Positions 31,910 through 43,228 of a DNA stretch of 64,000 nucleotides are shown here, in pieces (position 1 is the stretch's first letter; each line of letters opens with the position of its first letter). The translations under genes were made by a program, and so were the position numbers. The DNA is taken from positions 42,519,659-42,583,658 of the forward strand of contig NC_083605.1 in the NCBI RefSeq assembly GCF_029168945.1, written 5' to 3'. The DNA comes from Cannabis sativa (lineage: Eukaryota; Streptophyta; Magnoliopsida; Rosales; Cannabaceae). The notes under the pieces were generated by a model. The model did not search any database, had not been told where the DNA came from, and saw only the letters and a program-made list of their open reading frames with translations.

Positions 31910-33700
31910 TAATATAAAACAAACTGTGCAAATAGGTCAATCTGATGTCTTGATCTTCAGATAAAGTGTAGTATATTTGAATCCACCCAAACTTCTGGAA
32001 ACTAGTTCATAAATACACTTATGAAACATCCTTTACTATATGCTTTACTTATCAAGGGATACTGAAATCTTTACTGTTTTAAAAGTACATCTGAATTAAC
32101 AGAAGACATATCTCTCATATTTTAAAATATGTAATTGAGATAATACAGTGTAGACTTTTCTTCAGTGATATAACTTTCTGGTATTTTCGAATAGACCAAG
32201 TTACAATTCTTCTCTGGTAGAGCTTGAATTATTATTCAATAATTCCTCCACCCCCAAAGTAAGCACCATCTTATAGAAATCGAAATTAGATGGTGAGATA
32301 CAAGGATAATTGATACACAGTTCCTTAATATCTAACATATAGATCACTTTCATAAATCATTCTTGAATATCTTCTAATGTTTCCTATTTGATTACATCTC
32401 AGATAGCTCCCACTCAATAGCAGATGTCTGGTTAAATAATACTTTTGACCTCTGATTGTTTAGAGAGTTACCTAGTTGTGACTTTTGTATTAGTCTAAAA
32501 CTTTAAGTTAAGACTAAGTCATCAACATAGGAGACTAGTATTTGAAGTGAAAAATACATGCCAGAGAAAAAAGTAATCAAAATTAAGATACCATCAAATT
32601 TTATGAGGATTAAGAATTCTTTGTTCAAGTCATTCGAATGGACTGAACTAGAGTTCTTTATCTTATTCTCATAATTCTGATAAGCTATACCTATCCATGT
32701 GAATGGTTAGATTTGCTTTTCAGTAGTGTTCTTAAGTACCTATCACAAGTGTCAACCTAATGAAGATGGGTATAGAACTTTAAAATTCTCCCACTCAATT
32801 AAGGTAGTGTGAAACTTTAACAAAGAACTTTCAAAGGTATCAAACTTTTACCTACAACAGTAAAAACGAAATGGAACATACAATCAAGATCAAGAATTTA
32901 TATTGACAATAGCTGACTCATTATATTACTTCTATGTTTAAACAAGATATGTGTTTCATAGGGAATTGTGGGATGGACTCCACCCCTAAGAATATACATA
33001 TAGGGTACCTGTGGATAACCTCCACCCCTAAGTATATAGAGATTATGATCTATCCTTAAAGGTTGTAAAGATCATGATTCTCATAGTGTGATAGAGTTTA
33101 TGTGGAGTTGAATACTATCCAGAGTTCATTAGATATAAAAGATCGTTGAACTGCATAGTTTTCTTAACTTTTCTCCACCCCTATCAGATCAAAAGATCCT
33201 TTTATTAAACAAATTCTTAATAATTGTATGAGAATTAACAATTATTAATAAACATAGAAATAGTTCTAGTGTTTATTTAACATAACTCTATGAAGAGTTG
33301 TAAATATTATAGAATTTGCATCAATAATAAAAACACTTACACATTCAAACATATAAATATAATGTGGTAATAGTTGATGAAGATAAAATAAATGAAGCTC
33401 ATTCTCATAAATTGCAATATTGATTTCGAAAATAAAAGATACTTTATTAATAATAAAAAAAAAATGTATTGCAACAACATGAGAAAAACAGGGATAAATA
33501 TCCCTAACTAAAATTTGAAATCCAAATTTTCTTAAACTAAAACAATTAATTCAAAAATAAATTGAAGAGCTTCATCTTCATCTGGACGATTTCACCCTTT
33601 GGTCCAGCTTTCTGATCCAACTCAATTGAGTTCAAGTAGCTTGGCCTATAAGAAGAAGAAAACAAATAAACAAAGTTTAGTCAAGAATCATAAATCCAAT
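31910..33700 (-). pseudogene. Degenerate pol relics of element B2
   Basis: No frame of 60 codons is readable on the sense strand. Short islands still align with sister pol sequences: the CTCCACCCCCAAAGTAAGCA stretch near 32250 (RNase H), and TCTCCACCCCTATCAGATC near 33173, which is the DRGGE codons of integrase. CCACCCCTAA-like words recur at about 32980, 33030 and 33177. At 1.8 kb the region is well below the roughly 3.1 kb of intact copia pol, so large deletions and rearrangement have occurred. Confidence 0.6.
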
Positions 33701-33723
33701 TGGATAATAATTCACTAAAACTC

Positions 33724-34584
33724 TTAAAGTTTATAAATGGAAATACCTTGTTTCTTTGCAAGAAGTTTAGGACACTGGGGTTTCCAATGACCTTTTTCAT
33801 TGCAGTAGAAACACTTTCCTTTAAGTGTAGCATCACCGGAAGGAGCAGCCTTTTTCATGGCTTTTGTTCGCTTCTTGGTGTTGTTCCACTTCTTCTTCGA
33901 TTTGGGTTTTGAAGCAGAGGCAACATTTGCTTCAGGTTTTATCGTCCCATTACCATTCCCAGGATTGTGAGGTTTACTCCCTTTCTTCTTGGGTCCTCCA
34001 ATCAAATTTTCATAAGTTTGAAGGTCATTGACTAATTCATGAAAGTCAATTTCCTTCTTATTCATGACATAATTTGATGTATATGGTAGAAATGCTGGAG
34101 TCAGGCTATTCAAGATAAGACTAACTTGAGTAGCACTGTCCATTTCAGCACCATGATCCTGGGCTTCTTGGAAATAACTAGACATGAGGAGAACATGATC
34201 ACGCACGTTTTGATGAGGTTCCATCCGTGCATTAATGTACTTCTTAGTCGCGTCAAAGCGTGACTGAAGCGATGCCTTACCGAATAGCTCATTTAACTTC
34301 GTCATAACTTCAGCATCCTTCTCAGTTTTAGAAAACCGAGTTTTGAGGGTGTCAACCATGCTAGAAAGCATAAAGTATAGAGCTTTGTCATTTGCTTTCT
34401 GCCAACGCTCATACTTTTCTTTCACAGCTTTGGATGCATTGTCCCCAGGCACTTCAGGTGACGGCTCAGTTAAAACAAACAAGGCACTTTCTCCTATGAG
34501 AGCAATATTAATGTTCTCATTCCATTTATTAAAGTTAGATCCATTCAGCTTGTTTTCAGTCAACAGTGATAACATGGGATTCAT
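33724..34584 (-). CDS. Intact copia gag protein (286 aa), element B2
   Basis: Structural nucleocapsid polyprotein of a Ty1/copia element, expected to form cytoplasmic virus-like particles and package the element RNA. It starts MNPMLSLLTENKLNG. Residues ~1-205 form a complete copia gag domain (FNKWNENINIAL, KALYFMLSSMVDTL, TKKYINARMEPHQNVRDHV, VSLILNSLTPAFLPY, FHELVNDLQTYENL). Residues ~206-255 are a lysine-rich linker (KPKSKKKWNNTKKRTKAMKK). A CCHC knuckle CFYCNEKGHWKPQC lies at 258-271. The frame stops just after the knuckle, where protease would normally follow. It is the only undamaged retroelement frame in the window and, unlike the gag of A, C and D, it keeps its N-terminal half. Confidence 0.88.
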   Translation of the reverse strand: MNPMLSLLTENKLNGSNFNKWNENINIALIGESALFVLTEPSPEVPGDNASKAVKEKYERWQKANDKALYFMLSSMVDTLKTRFSKTEKDAEVMTKLNELFGKASLQSRFDATKKYINARMEPHQNVRDHVLLMSSYFQEAQDHGAEMDSATQVSLILNSLTPAFLPYTSNYVMNKKEIDFHELVNDLQTYENLIGGPKKKGSKPHNPGNGNGTIKPEANVASASKPKSKKKWNNTKKRTKAMKKAAPSGDATLKGKCFYCNEKGHWKPQCPKLLAKKQGISIYKL

Positions 34585-37500
34585 TTTGACAAAACAGGAT
34601 ACTACAAAATAATAGAAATCAACAAATAGAAATTAATAATGGTTTAACACACAAAATCAATTCAGAAATTATAAGCACATAGCAAGTAGGAATGATATGA
34701 GAAAATACTTAAAAAATTCAATCCTAAATAATTTCCAAGGTTTTCAACAAACTGATATCAGTGTCCCGTTTAGGCGAGAGTCAAAGCTACCATCCATTGA
34801 ATAGAGTTGTCAGCTCATCTAAAATGTTAAACATTCTAGCAATCTTTTATTCGATCAAGATTGGAATCCAGCGTTGTCCAGTTTAGGCGAGAGTCAAGGC
34901 TATTCTATCTCATGAGTTTCTACCATTGTTTCGCAATTTGCAAGTCAAATATGGTCGCCACCATTAGGGTGATCTATACCATATAAAACACTTACAAACC
35001 ACTTATCATGCGAGATTAAACGGTGCGAAATTGCTAATGAACGTTCTTCCATTAGGGAGGATTACTCACTAAAACAAACGCGGTGTAAAACCCACAATGG
35101 AGATTGAATATCTTAATAATAATAAAGCTCATTCTTTAAAATGTATTTTCTTTATTATTCTAATAAATAAATTCTCATTAAATTCAAAATTTAGAATTGA
35201 AATTCAAAATAAGAATTTAATATAATATTTATAAAATTATACTTAGATGGGGATTGAAATAAAATTAGTTATTTCCATCTTAGTAATAATCTTAAATATA
35301 AATATTAAGGAAATTAATTTAAGTTGAATTAAATTAAATAATTAGCAACTTAAAAAATTTCCTTTGAGAATATATTTACTGGGTTCGAAAATTTAAAGTA
35401 TATAAAAATACAATTTTCGAAAATAATAAAAATAGAAAAGAAATACTTCAAGCAAAAATATCACCTATCTAGATTTTCTTTTGACTAGTTAATTCAATTT
35501 CTAATATTATATATATATATTTTAAATTCATTTATTTTAAATAAATCAATTAAATGAAAAAATCATTGATTGTAGTTGGTCCAAGAATTAATTAAAATAA
35601 ATAATTAATTTACAACTCAATCTATTTTTCAAAATAAAAAATCGAAAATATTGCATAATTAAATGCAAATTTCGAAATTGATTAATAAAATAAAGAAAAA
35701 TATATATATTGAAAATTATTTAAATTTAAGTTGAAAAATTAAATTTCAACCTAAAAATAATTTTCTATTTAATTAAGTGTCATGAAAAATCAATAAATAT
35801 TTAAGTATCATGATGAAAATCAACTTAGATATTTAGATTTTTCAAGTTAATTAAATGTATTAAATTCAAGAAATAAATAATTAAGTGTAGATAAGGCTTA
35901 ATTATTAATTTCTATTTAATACTAGGAAAAATATACTTAATAAAATTGTACCAAAATTAATTATTTAAATAATTAATTTCACAAAATATAATTTTCCTAT
36001 TTAAATATTAGAAATAATAAGTAGTCTAGAAATTACTATCTAGAAAATATCTTATTTGACTAAGTATATTTTCAAAAAATTTGAAAAATATCTAATTTAA
36101 GTTAGATGGAAAAAATCTAAAACTTAAATAATTTCAAATTTAGATTTAATTAAATATCAAAAATTAAGTTGTAACCACTTAATTTGAAGATATCTTTTTA
36201 AAGTTAATATTTGAAAAAATATTAACCAAAAAATATCTAAAATATTTCATTTTAAGTTAATATTTGAAAACATATTAACTTAAAAAATATCTTAAGAATC
36301 TTTAATAACTAATGCCTAGGATTCCTCAACTTGATTTAAAATTTAAATCAAATATTCAAATTTAAGTTAGATAAGAAAAATCAGTTGATACAACTAATTT
36401 ATAACTTAAATAGGAATATTTAATTAAATAAGCTCCAGAAAGAATCTTAGTTAGTTAAAATTCTATATTTAATTAAATACAAGAAAAATACAAATAGTTT
36501 GTCTAGAAATAATATCTAAAACTAAAAGTGTTTTTCTTAAAATTAACTTTAAAATATTAAAATGAAAAATAAATTTTCATATATTTTAAAAGTTAATTAT
36601 GTTGCTAATTCAATTTTATTAGGTCAAACTAATATAATTAACCTAGTACAGTTATTCAAATCAAGCAAATGGGCCTTCACAATTGGGGTAGTTCATGTGA
36701 GGGGGTGTTGGGTTCAGTATGTCGTACCCACTTCTATGGCTCCCAACTCTCACACAAGGCCCAAAAGAGAGGAATTTAACCTTAAAATAAATAACTGTTA
36801 TTAATTGAATAGGTCCAATAACTAAATGGACCTAAATAAAATCTATCATGGTGTGACATTTTATTTAGCAACAACCTATATGCATCTATATTAAAACAAA
36901 ATAAACATATAGGCTCACACAGGCACACTTTGGATGGATCCTATCATGTTGCTAGGTCATACACAGATGAAAGAAGATTGTAAAATTTACCTGTTACAAA
37001 TTATTAACTTGACCAAGGGAGCCATCAGATCATTAGATCTGGCAAAAAGTAACCATGGCTATTTGCAATCAAGTAATAATAGGTTTTAAAAACTTACATA
37101 CAAGCTAAAACTACATACTCCTGCAACAAGGTTAGCTGGATAGTTGGAAGTAGGATTTATTTAATTTTAAATAAATAATTTCGAAAAATAAATAATTAAA
37201 TAAAAATATTTTAATTTTCGAAGAAATAAAATTAAAAAAAATATTTAATTAGTTTCGAAAATAAAATAAAAAAAATTAAATTTCGAAATTATTTAAAAAA
37301 TAAATATTTAAAATTAAACCTACTATTTTGAAAAATTAGGTTTCAACCAACTTAAATATCATTTCAAAATTTGCTAACTACTTTTAAAAATTAAATGTTA
37401 TTTTAAAAATAAAAATTAAATAAAAATTAGAAAAGATAAATGAAATATCTTTTTCAGATTTTAAATTTAATTTAAATAAATAAAATAACAAAATTTAAAA

Positions 37501-38168
37501 GTTAGCAAAATATCTTACATCTATTTAAAATTACATGATTATAATTATCTTATTTTAAATTTAAATAAGGTCAAAATATCTTAAAAAGAAATTTAATTTA
37601 AAAATATATATAAAATCTGACCTTAAATTTAAAAATAAGATAAGATATAATCAAATTTAAAAATAAGATAGATTTTTAAGCAAGAAGATAGATATTAATT
37701 CTATTCAAATTCAAATTACACTAATATCTTGAATTAAATTAATTCAAAATGATAATTAGAATTGAATTATGAATAGTAATAGTATATATACAAAACTATA
37801 CAAAAAAATCGGAAGTTAATTCCATGAAAAAGCATGAAAAATCGAAGAAAAACGAAAAAAATTGTGAGCTGTACGGACAGTTTTCGCGATCGCAGGAAAA
37901 TTTCAGCACAGCCCCGATTTTTTCAAATATTCAAAAATTCATAACCAATTCAAATAAAATCGAAATTGAGTTCTGTAAAAGGCTAACTTGCTTAATTTTT
38001 TCCATACTATCCAATAAAAATAATTCCAGAAACAGAATCGCAATTATTTTTCACGAAAATTTACAAACATCAAGCAATCATCAAATAACACTCAATACAA
38101 CATGATACCATCCAAAAACAAACAAACAATCGTTTTAAAGTCCAAATTTCATGTAAGTAAATCAATTA
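34585..38168 (-). other. Leader of element B2 (3.6 kb, non-coding)
   Basis: AT-rich leader between primer binding site and gag. It keeps two copies of the shared motif (34761-34786 and 34874-34899) and the GC-rich hairpin block (36670-36763). The frames at 36562-36804 and 37824-38105 (plus strand) are chance antisense frames. Confidence 0.75.
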
Positions 38169-38187
38169 CCATGGCTCTGAGGCCAGT
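38169..38187 (-). other. Primer binding site of element B2
   Basis: Minus strand ACTGGCCTCAGAGCCATGG directly after the 5' LTR; identical to the site in C, D and the outer element. Confidence 0.8.
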
Positions 38188-40086
38188 TGTTGGGAATTAT
38201 TTTACCAGGATCTTAGATCTACTCACAGGTATGTTGTTTAAACATCCTAAATATGAACTTTCTAAAACGATAAAATAAACACATATAAAGTTAAGAAAAC
38301 CTTACATTGATGCAGCGGAATAAATGTCTCCTTCCACTCAGATCTCTAACCCTTGATTCCTTTACGTAGCGAGTATAATCAAGATCTGAGCCCGAATGTC
38401 CTTCTTCTTCAAGCTTTGATCCTTCACAGTCTTCCAATCTATGATTGAGTTACTGCTTGCTGTGTGTGGGCACTTACTCTTTCACTAGGGTCACGAAAAA
38501 GATGAAGGGAAAAGAGAGAGAGGTATTTCGGCCAAGGTAGAGAGTGAGGAAGGCTCAGTTTTCTGAAGACAGAAATTTCTGTCAGAAAGCTAATGAAAAG
38601 CATGTGTTGTGACTGAGCCATCACTTTCTATTTATAGGCAACTACTAGGTCTAGGTTAGGATTTATTTGGCATTAAAATAATGAAAATATTAATTTGAAA
38701 AAACATATTAAGTGGCCGGCCATATGGTGTTATTGGGCCTCACTTAATTTTACAATTTTATCAAATTTTATCTCTATTTTCTCAAAAATGCCAATTTTCC
38801 AATTCTAACCTTTTAAATGCCAAAACTAATTATTTAATAACTAAAATAGATTATTAAATAATATTGTCATTTAATTAAATTATTAATTAGACATATAAAG
38901 TCCATTAGTAAATAAATAAACCTAGAAAACTCTTTTCCTTACAATTTCACCCCTGAATAGTGAAAATTCATAAAATTAGACATAGTCTAACTTTAGAATT
39001 ATAATTGACCAATCACGAATCAATTAATGAGTCTTACAAGCAGAATGTTCTCAACTAGAATGGGGACCATGGATCTATATGCTGAGCTTCCAATAAGTGA
39101 ACCAAATTTACCAAGTAAATTCCTAGTTATTAATTCTTCGTTGAATCCACTCTTAGAACTTAGAATTGCACTCTCAGACTTATATAGAGCATATTGTATG
39201 TTTCACGATACCAATATACTATCTCATTTAACCATTGTTATAATCTTATTGTGATTGAAAGATCCTCTATATAGATGATTTACATCGAGATGGGATTTCT
39301 TTACCGTTCTCACCCCTCAATGTATTTTGCCCCTTAAAACACTTAGCTACCTGTAAATGGTGTTTAGTGATCTAATAATTAGTCAGTTAAACAAGAGCTC
39401 ATCCATTTACTTCTATTTGCTAAGCTCGAACGGAATCATCACTTAACTTCTATACACTAGTAGAAGCTATAGATTCCATATTTATGTTCAACACTCCCAC
39501 TCAATCATACTATCATGTTCCCAAAATATACGTATCACCCTGACCCAAAGGTAGGCTTAACTAATAAATCTAAGAACATGAATAACACTCTTGAGTTGAG
39601 CCTAAGCATATCAGGATTTAGATTCTTTTAATCTTAAGATCAACTACTGATATTGACTTGGAAAGATATGTATAACGGTAAATTTGTAATATCTTTACTT
39701 AGTTGCAATATCGGTCTAGTCCAATGTATACTCCATACATTCGAAACTAGTATACTTTACTAATGTCCTGGAAAGAACATAACACTTACTCCAAGTGTAA
39801 GTACACATCATCGCTGATTATCACATTAGTGTAAATCCAATAACACTGATGAAACAGGGACCAAAACTTTTGATTCATATGATCACAATCACATTCCACT
39901 GTGTTGACGATACTGTAATTGTGAATAAACATATGATCTGGATTTAACTGATTTTGTGTGTATGAATGTAATAAACATATTAACCCATTAGCATGTAAAT
40001 TCATGCAAACATCAATCACTTCAAATTTCTTATATTGATAACTAATCAGATTGTAAAGAGTTTTATTTAGGGCATAAAACCCAACA
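38188..40086 (-). repeat. 5' LTR of element B2 (1899 bp)
   Basis: TGTTGGGAATTATTTTACC to AAAACCCAACA. It differs from 29998-31894 by about one to two changes per 100 bp in the stretches compared (e.g. CACAAG/CACAGG and GATCCGAG/GATCTGAG). Confidence 0.9.
38629..38636 (-). promoter_or_regulatory. TATA box of the element B2 5' LTR
   Basis: TATTTATA on the plus strand (TATAAATA in the sense direction) at the position kept in the other LTRs; presumed Pol II promoter for the gag transcript. Confidence 0.6.
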
Positions 40087-40091
40087 CGACC
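40087..40091. repeat. TSD of element B2, right (CGACC)
   Basis: CGACC versus CGGCC at 29993-29997. Skipping the insert, the gypsy RNase H reading LAQEMKV continues into AEHIEICSDS. Confidence 0.7.
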
Positions 40092-42339
40092 TTCATTTCC
40101 TGGGCTAGCTTAAGTCCAGCGATTAGATCCTTGTATTCGGCTTCGTTGTTAGAGGCCTTGAATCCAAACTTGATCGCAACGGGCATGTGTTGCCCCCAGG
40201 CGTGACAAGGGCGATTCCTGCACTAGGTAGTTGATCTGTTGCAGACCCATCCACATGTAGTTTCCAGGTTTATTTGTCTTCATTATTACTTGGCTGTGGT
40301 ACTGGCTCGGGATTGCTTTCTGGTATGCCTTCTTTTTTTCCTGTGCATTCTACCACAAAGTCGGCCAAGGCTTGGCCCTTGATTGCTGTTCGCGGTTGGA
40401 AGGTTATTTCGTACTGACCCAATTCTACCGCCTACTTGAGTAATCGTCCAGAAGCATTTGGCTTTTGCAGTATTTTTCGCAGTGGTTGGTCGGTGTATAC
40501 CCGAACAGGATGAGTTTGAAAATAAGGCCTCAACTTCCTTATTGCTAGAATAAGGCAGTAGGCGAGCTTTTCTATCAACGGATATCGGCCCTCAGCCTCG
40601 ATGAGTCTCTTACTAATGTAATAGACAGGGTGTTGTACGCTATTCTCTTCTCTGATCAGCACGACACTTACGGCATGCTCCATGACAGCTAGGTATATCC
40701 CCAGCTCCTCACAGTCCAGAGGTTTAGAAAGTACGGGAGGTTTTGCGAGCTGTGCCTTTAGATCTTGAAAAGCTCTTTCACATTCTTCTGTCCACTCGAA
40801 CTTTTTGTTTCCTCGCAGGATGTTGAAGAATGGAACACATTTGTCTGTTGATTTTGACACGAATTTGCTGAGTGTGGGGATTTGACCAATTAGGCTTTAC
40901 ACCTCTTTGGTTTTTGTTGGCGAGTTCATATCCAGGAGGGCTTGAATTTTTTTTGGATTGGCTTCTATTCCAGGAGCACTTTAAGGGATTTAGTTTCATG
41001 TTGTATTTCCTGAGGACTTTGAAACATTTGTCCAGGTCGTCTATGTGCCCCCCAGCCTTTCTCGATTTGACGAGCATGTCATCCACGTACACTTCCATAT
41101 TTCGCCCAATCTTGTCTTTAAACATCTTGTTTACCAATATTTGGTACGTAGCTCCAGCATTTTTTAGACCAAACGGCATGACTTTGTAACAATAAAGACC
41201 CATATCTGTTCAGAAACTTGTATGTTCTTGGTCTGGCGGATGCATTTTGATCTATTTGTAGCCTGAATAAGCGTCCCTAAAGCTTAAAATTTTGTGGCTT
41301 GCTGTTGCTTCTACGAGCTGATCGATCCTTGGAAGTGGAAAACAGTCTTTAGGGCATGCTTTGTTGAGGTCTGTGAAGTCAATAGAGACTCCCCATTTCT
41401 TGTTCAGCTTGGGCACGAGTACAGGATTCGCGACCCAAGCTGGGTAAAAAGCTTCAATTATGAAGTTGTTGTTGCGCAGCTTTTCAACTTCATCATTCAG
41501 GGCTACTGCTCGTTCTTTATCCAGCAGTCTTCGTTTTTGCTGAACTAGCCGGATCTTAGGATCGAAATTCAGAATGTGTGAAATAATAGAAGGGTCGATT
41601 CCGACCATATCTACATGTGACCAGGAAAAAACATCTAGGTTTGCTCTCAGAAATTTTATCAACTCTAATTTTACTTCGAGCAACAAACCCTTTCCCATTT
41701 TTAGCTTTCTGGCCGGGATAGCTGGATTGATCTCGATCTCTTCTAATTATTCCACAGGTCCAACATTGCTGCTTGGGTCCCCAAGTCGAGGATCCACATC
41801 TTCATCCTCGCCTTGGGAAGTTTCCTACTTGAGAATGTTTTTTCCCTTGTCTAGGCTCTGGCTGGAGGATATTTCCTTCTTAGCCTTAGCCACTACAAGG
41901 TTGTAACATTCCCGAGCAGATTTCTGGTTCCCTCTAAGACACCCTACCCCATTCTTTGTTGGGAACTTCAGGCACGAGTGAAATATTGATATGACAGCTT
42001 CTAAGTCATACAGGGCTGGTCGGCCAAGCATTACGTTAAAGGTTGAAGGAACATCCAATATTAGGAACTATGCCATGATAGTTATGCCCGTTGGAGCTTG
42101 TCCAACAGTGAGGGGTAGCCCGATTTATCCTAGAGGTGCAACTCCTTGACTGGAGAAACCATAGACAGGCTGGAGGCATGGAGTTAGATCCTTGAGTTGG
42201 AGCCCCATCTTCTCGTAAGTAGTCTTGAACAAAATGTTTGAAGAAGCTCCATTATCGATCATAGTTCTACAACCATTTTATTTGCTATCTGGACTTCCAC
42301 CACCAGCGGGTCATTGTGCGAAAATCTAATCTTGACAGC
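40087..42339 (-). pseudogene. Ty3/gypsy pol, protease-RT-RNase H
   Basis: In reading order from 42339: protease with IDNGASSNILF and LGRPALYDLEAV; a linker RECYNLVVAKAKKE; reverse transcriptase with FDPKIRLVQQKRRLLDKERA, YPAWVANPVLVPKLNKKWG, DFTDLNKACPKDCFPLPRID, GLYCYKVMPFGLKNAGATYQ and the catalytic VYVDDMLVKS; the connection domain FEWTEECERAFQDLKAQL; RNase H with VYTDQPLRKILQKPNASGRL, LHVDGSA and an NNEAEY-like segment. It then passes into element B2 and resumes at 29997. Stops (e.g. at about 41205 and 40431) and frameshifts inactivate it. The residue patterns are typical of chromovirus-unrelated Tat/Athila-type plant gypsy elements. Confidence 0.88.
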
Positions 42340-43086
42340 TGAAAGTGCAACTTGTAGATTTTAATGATCCAAATTACCAAGTTGACTATCTTTAGATTGA
42401 TTGATTTCAAGATATGAATTATGAACATGAATTAATAGTCAAGCAGTAAATCACACAACAATTTACAAGCTTCATCTGCACTGAGAACACATCTCAGCCG
42501 ACTAGTGCTTGGGTTCCCCGAACCAGGGTAAGTTCATCCACTAATTCTCAAAGGTTCATATTACAATTTCCAATTCTCTCTAAAGGAATCAAATACAACC
42601 TTAACAGCAATTAGTAATGAATTACCAACAACAATCAAGAACACTGATTGTTAATGCACAATCCCTTGTGCAGCAACTGAGCTCTTCTTCAACATGTCTT
42701 CAATTTGAAATCCCTTCAGATCCGATGATGAAGATGACACTGAACTCCCTTCAGTTTGAACTCAGCAATTCCAGATTTAGATCATTCCGCCATTGATGAA
42801 CATCCTCAAGCTCCAAGATCTGACCTGTAATCACAACAACAAGAAACAAGATACGACTCTCTCTCCACACACAACCGAAATAACTGTCTGAAAGATTTAA
42901 TTGATGCAAACTTTACTAATAGAAACCGACTATTTATATATCCACAAAATAAGTCCACTTGGCACTAACTAATACTTAACTAAAACTCACGTAACAGAAC
43001 GCTAGTGCAGATATAACAGACTAAAAACCCAGATACGACTAGACATGGAACAGAACAAACACTGTCACAAAATAATGACACTAACA
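42340..43086 (-). repeat. 3' LTR (747 bp) of an unrelated LTR element
   Basis: On the minus strand it begins TGTTAGTGTCATTATTTTG and ends GTTGCACTTTCA (TG...CA), directly preceded by a polypurine tract. It interrupts the gypsy protease region: gypsy sequence ends at 42339 (the flanking five bases ACAGC are a possible target duplication whose partner lies outside the window). It contains an AT-rich core-promoter-like GATATATAAATAGTC near 42935. It is distinct from the 1.9-kb copia LTR family. Confidence 0.8.
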
Positions 43087-43100
43087 TTCTCCCCCTTGAC
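43087..43100 (-). other. Polypurine tract of the 42340 element
   Basis: Minus strand ATGTCAAGGGGGAGAA directly before the LTR start TGTTAGTG, as in SIRE/Maximus-like copia elements. Confidence 0.7.
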
Positions 43101-43228
43101 ATGTTATGTTCAATGACTAACAAACAAAACTAAAGACCACAAAAAAATTAATAATCCAGATATAAATGTCTTTAGGAATATAAACAAAGGCACTACAAAA
43201 ACGTAACGAATTACAAATATCTCCCCCT

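Larger units (their letters stand above)
29998..40086 (-). mobile_element. Copia element B2, gag-only, near-identical LTRs
   Basis: Complete minus-sense element of 10.1 kb in the RNase H region of the gypsy pol. LTRs are 29998-31894 and 38188-40086 and appear about 98-99 percent identical by eye over the parts compared. Polypurine tract at 31895-31909, primer binding site at 38169-38187. The gag frame is intact (33724-34584). The space where pol should be (31910-33700) is only 1.8 kb and holds scattered, frame-broken pol relics. Near-identical LTRs next to ruined pol suggest pol was already lost when the element inserted, so its proteins were supplied in trans. Confidence 0.87.
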
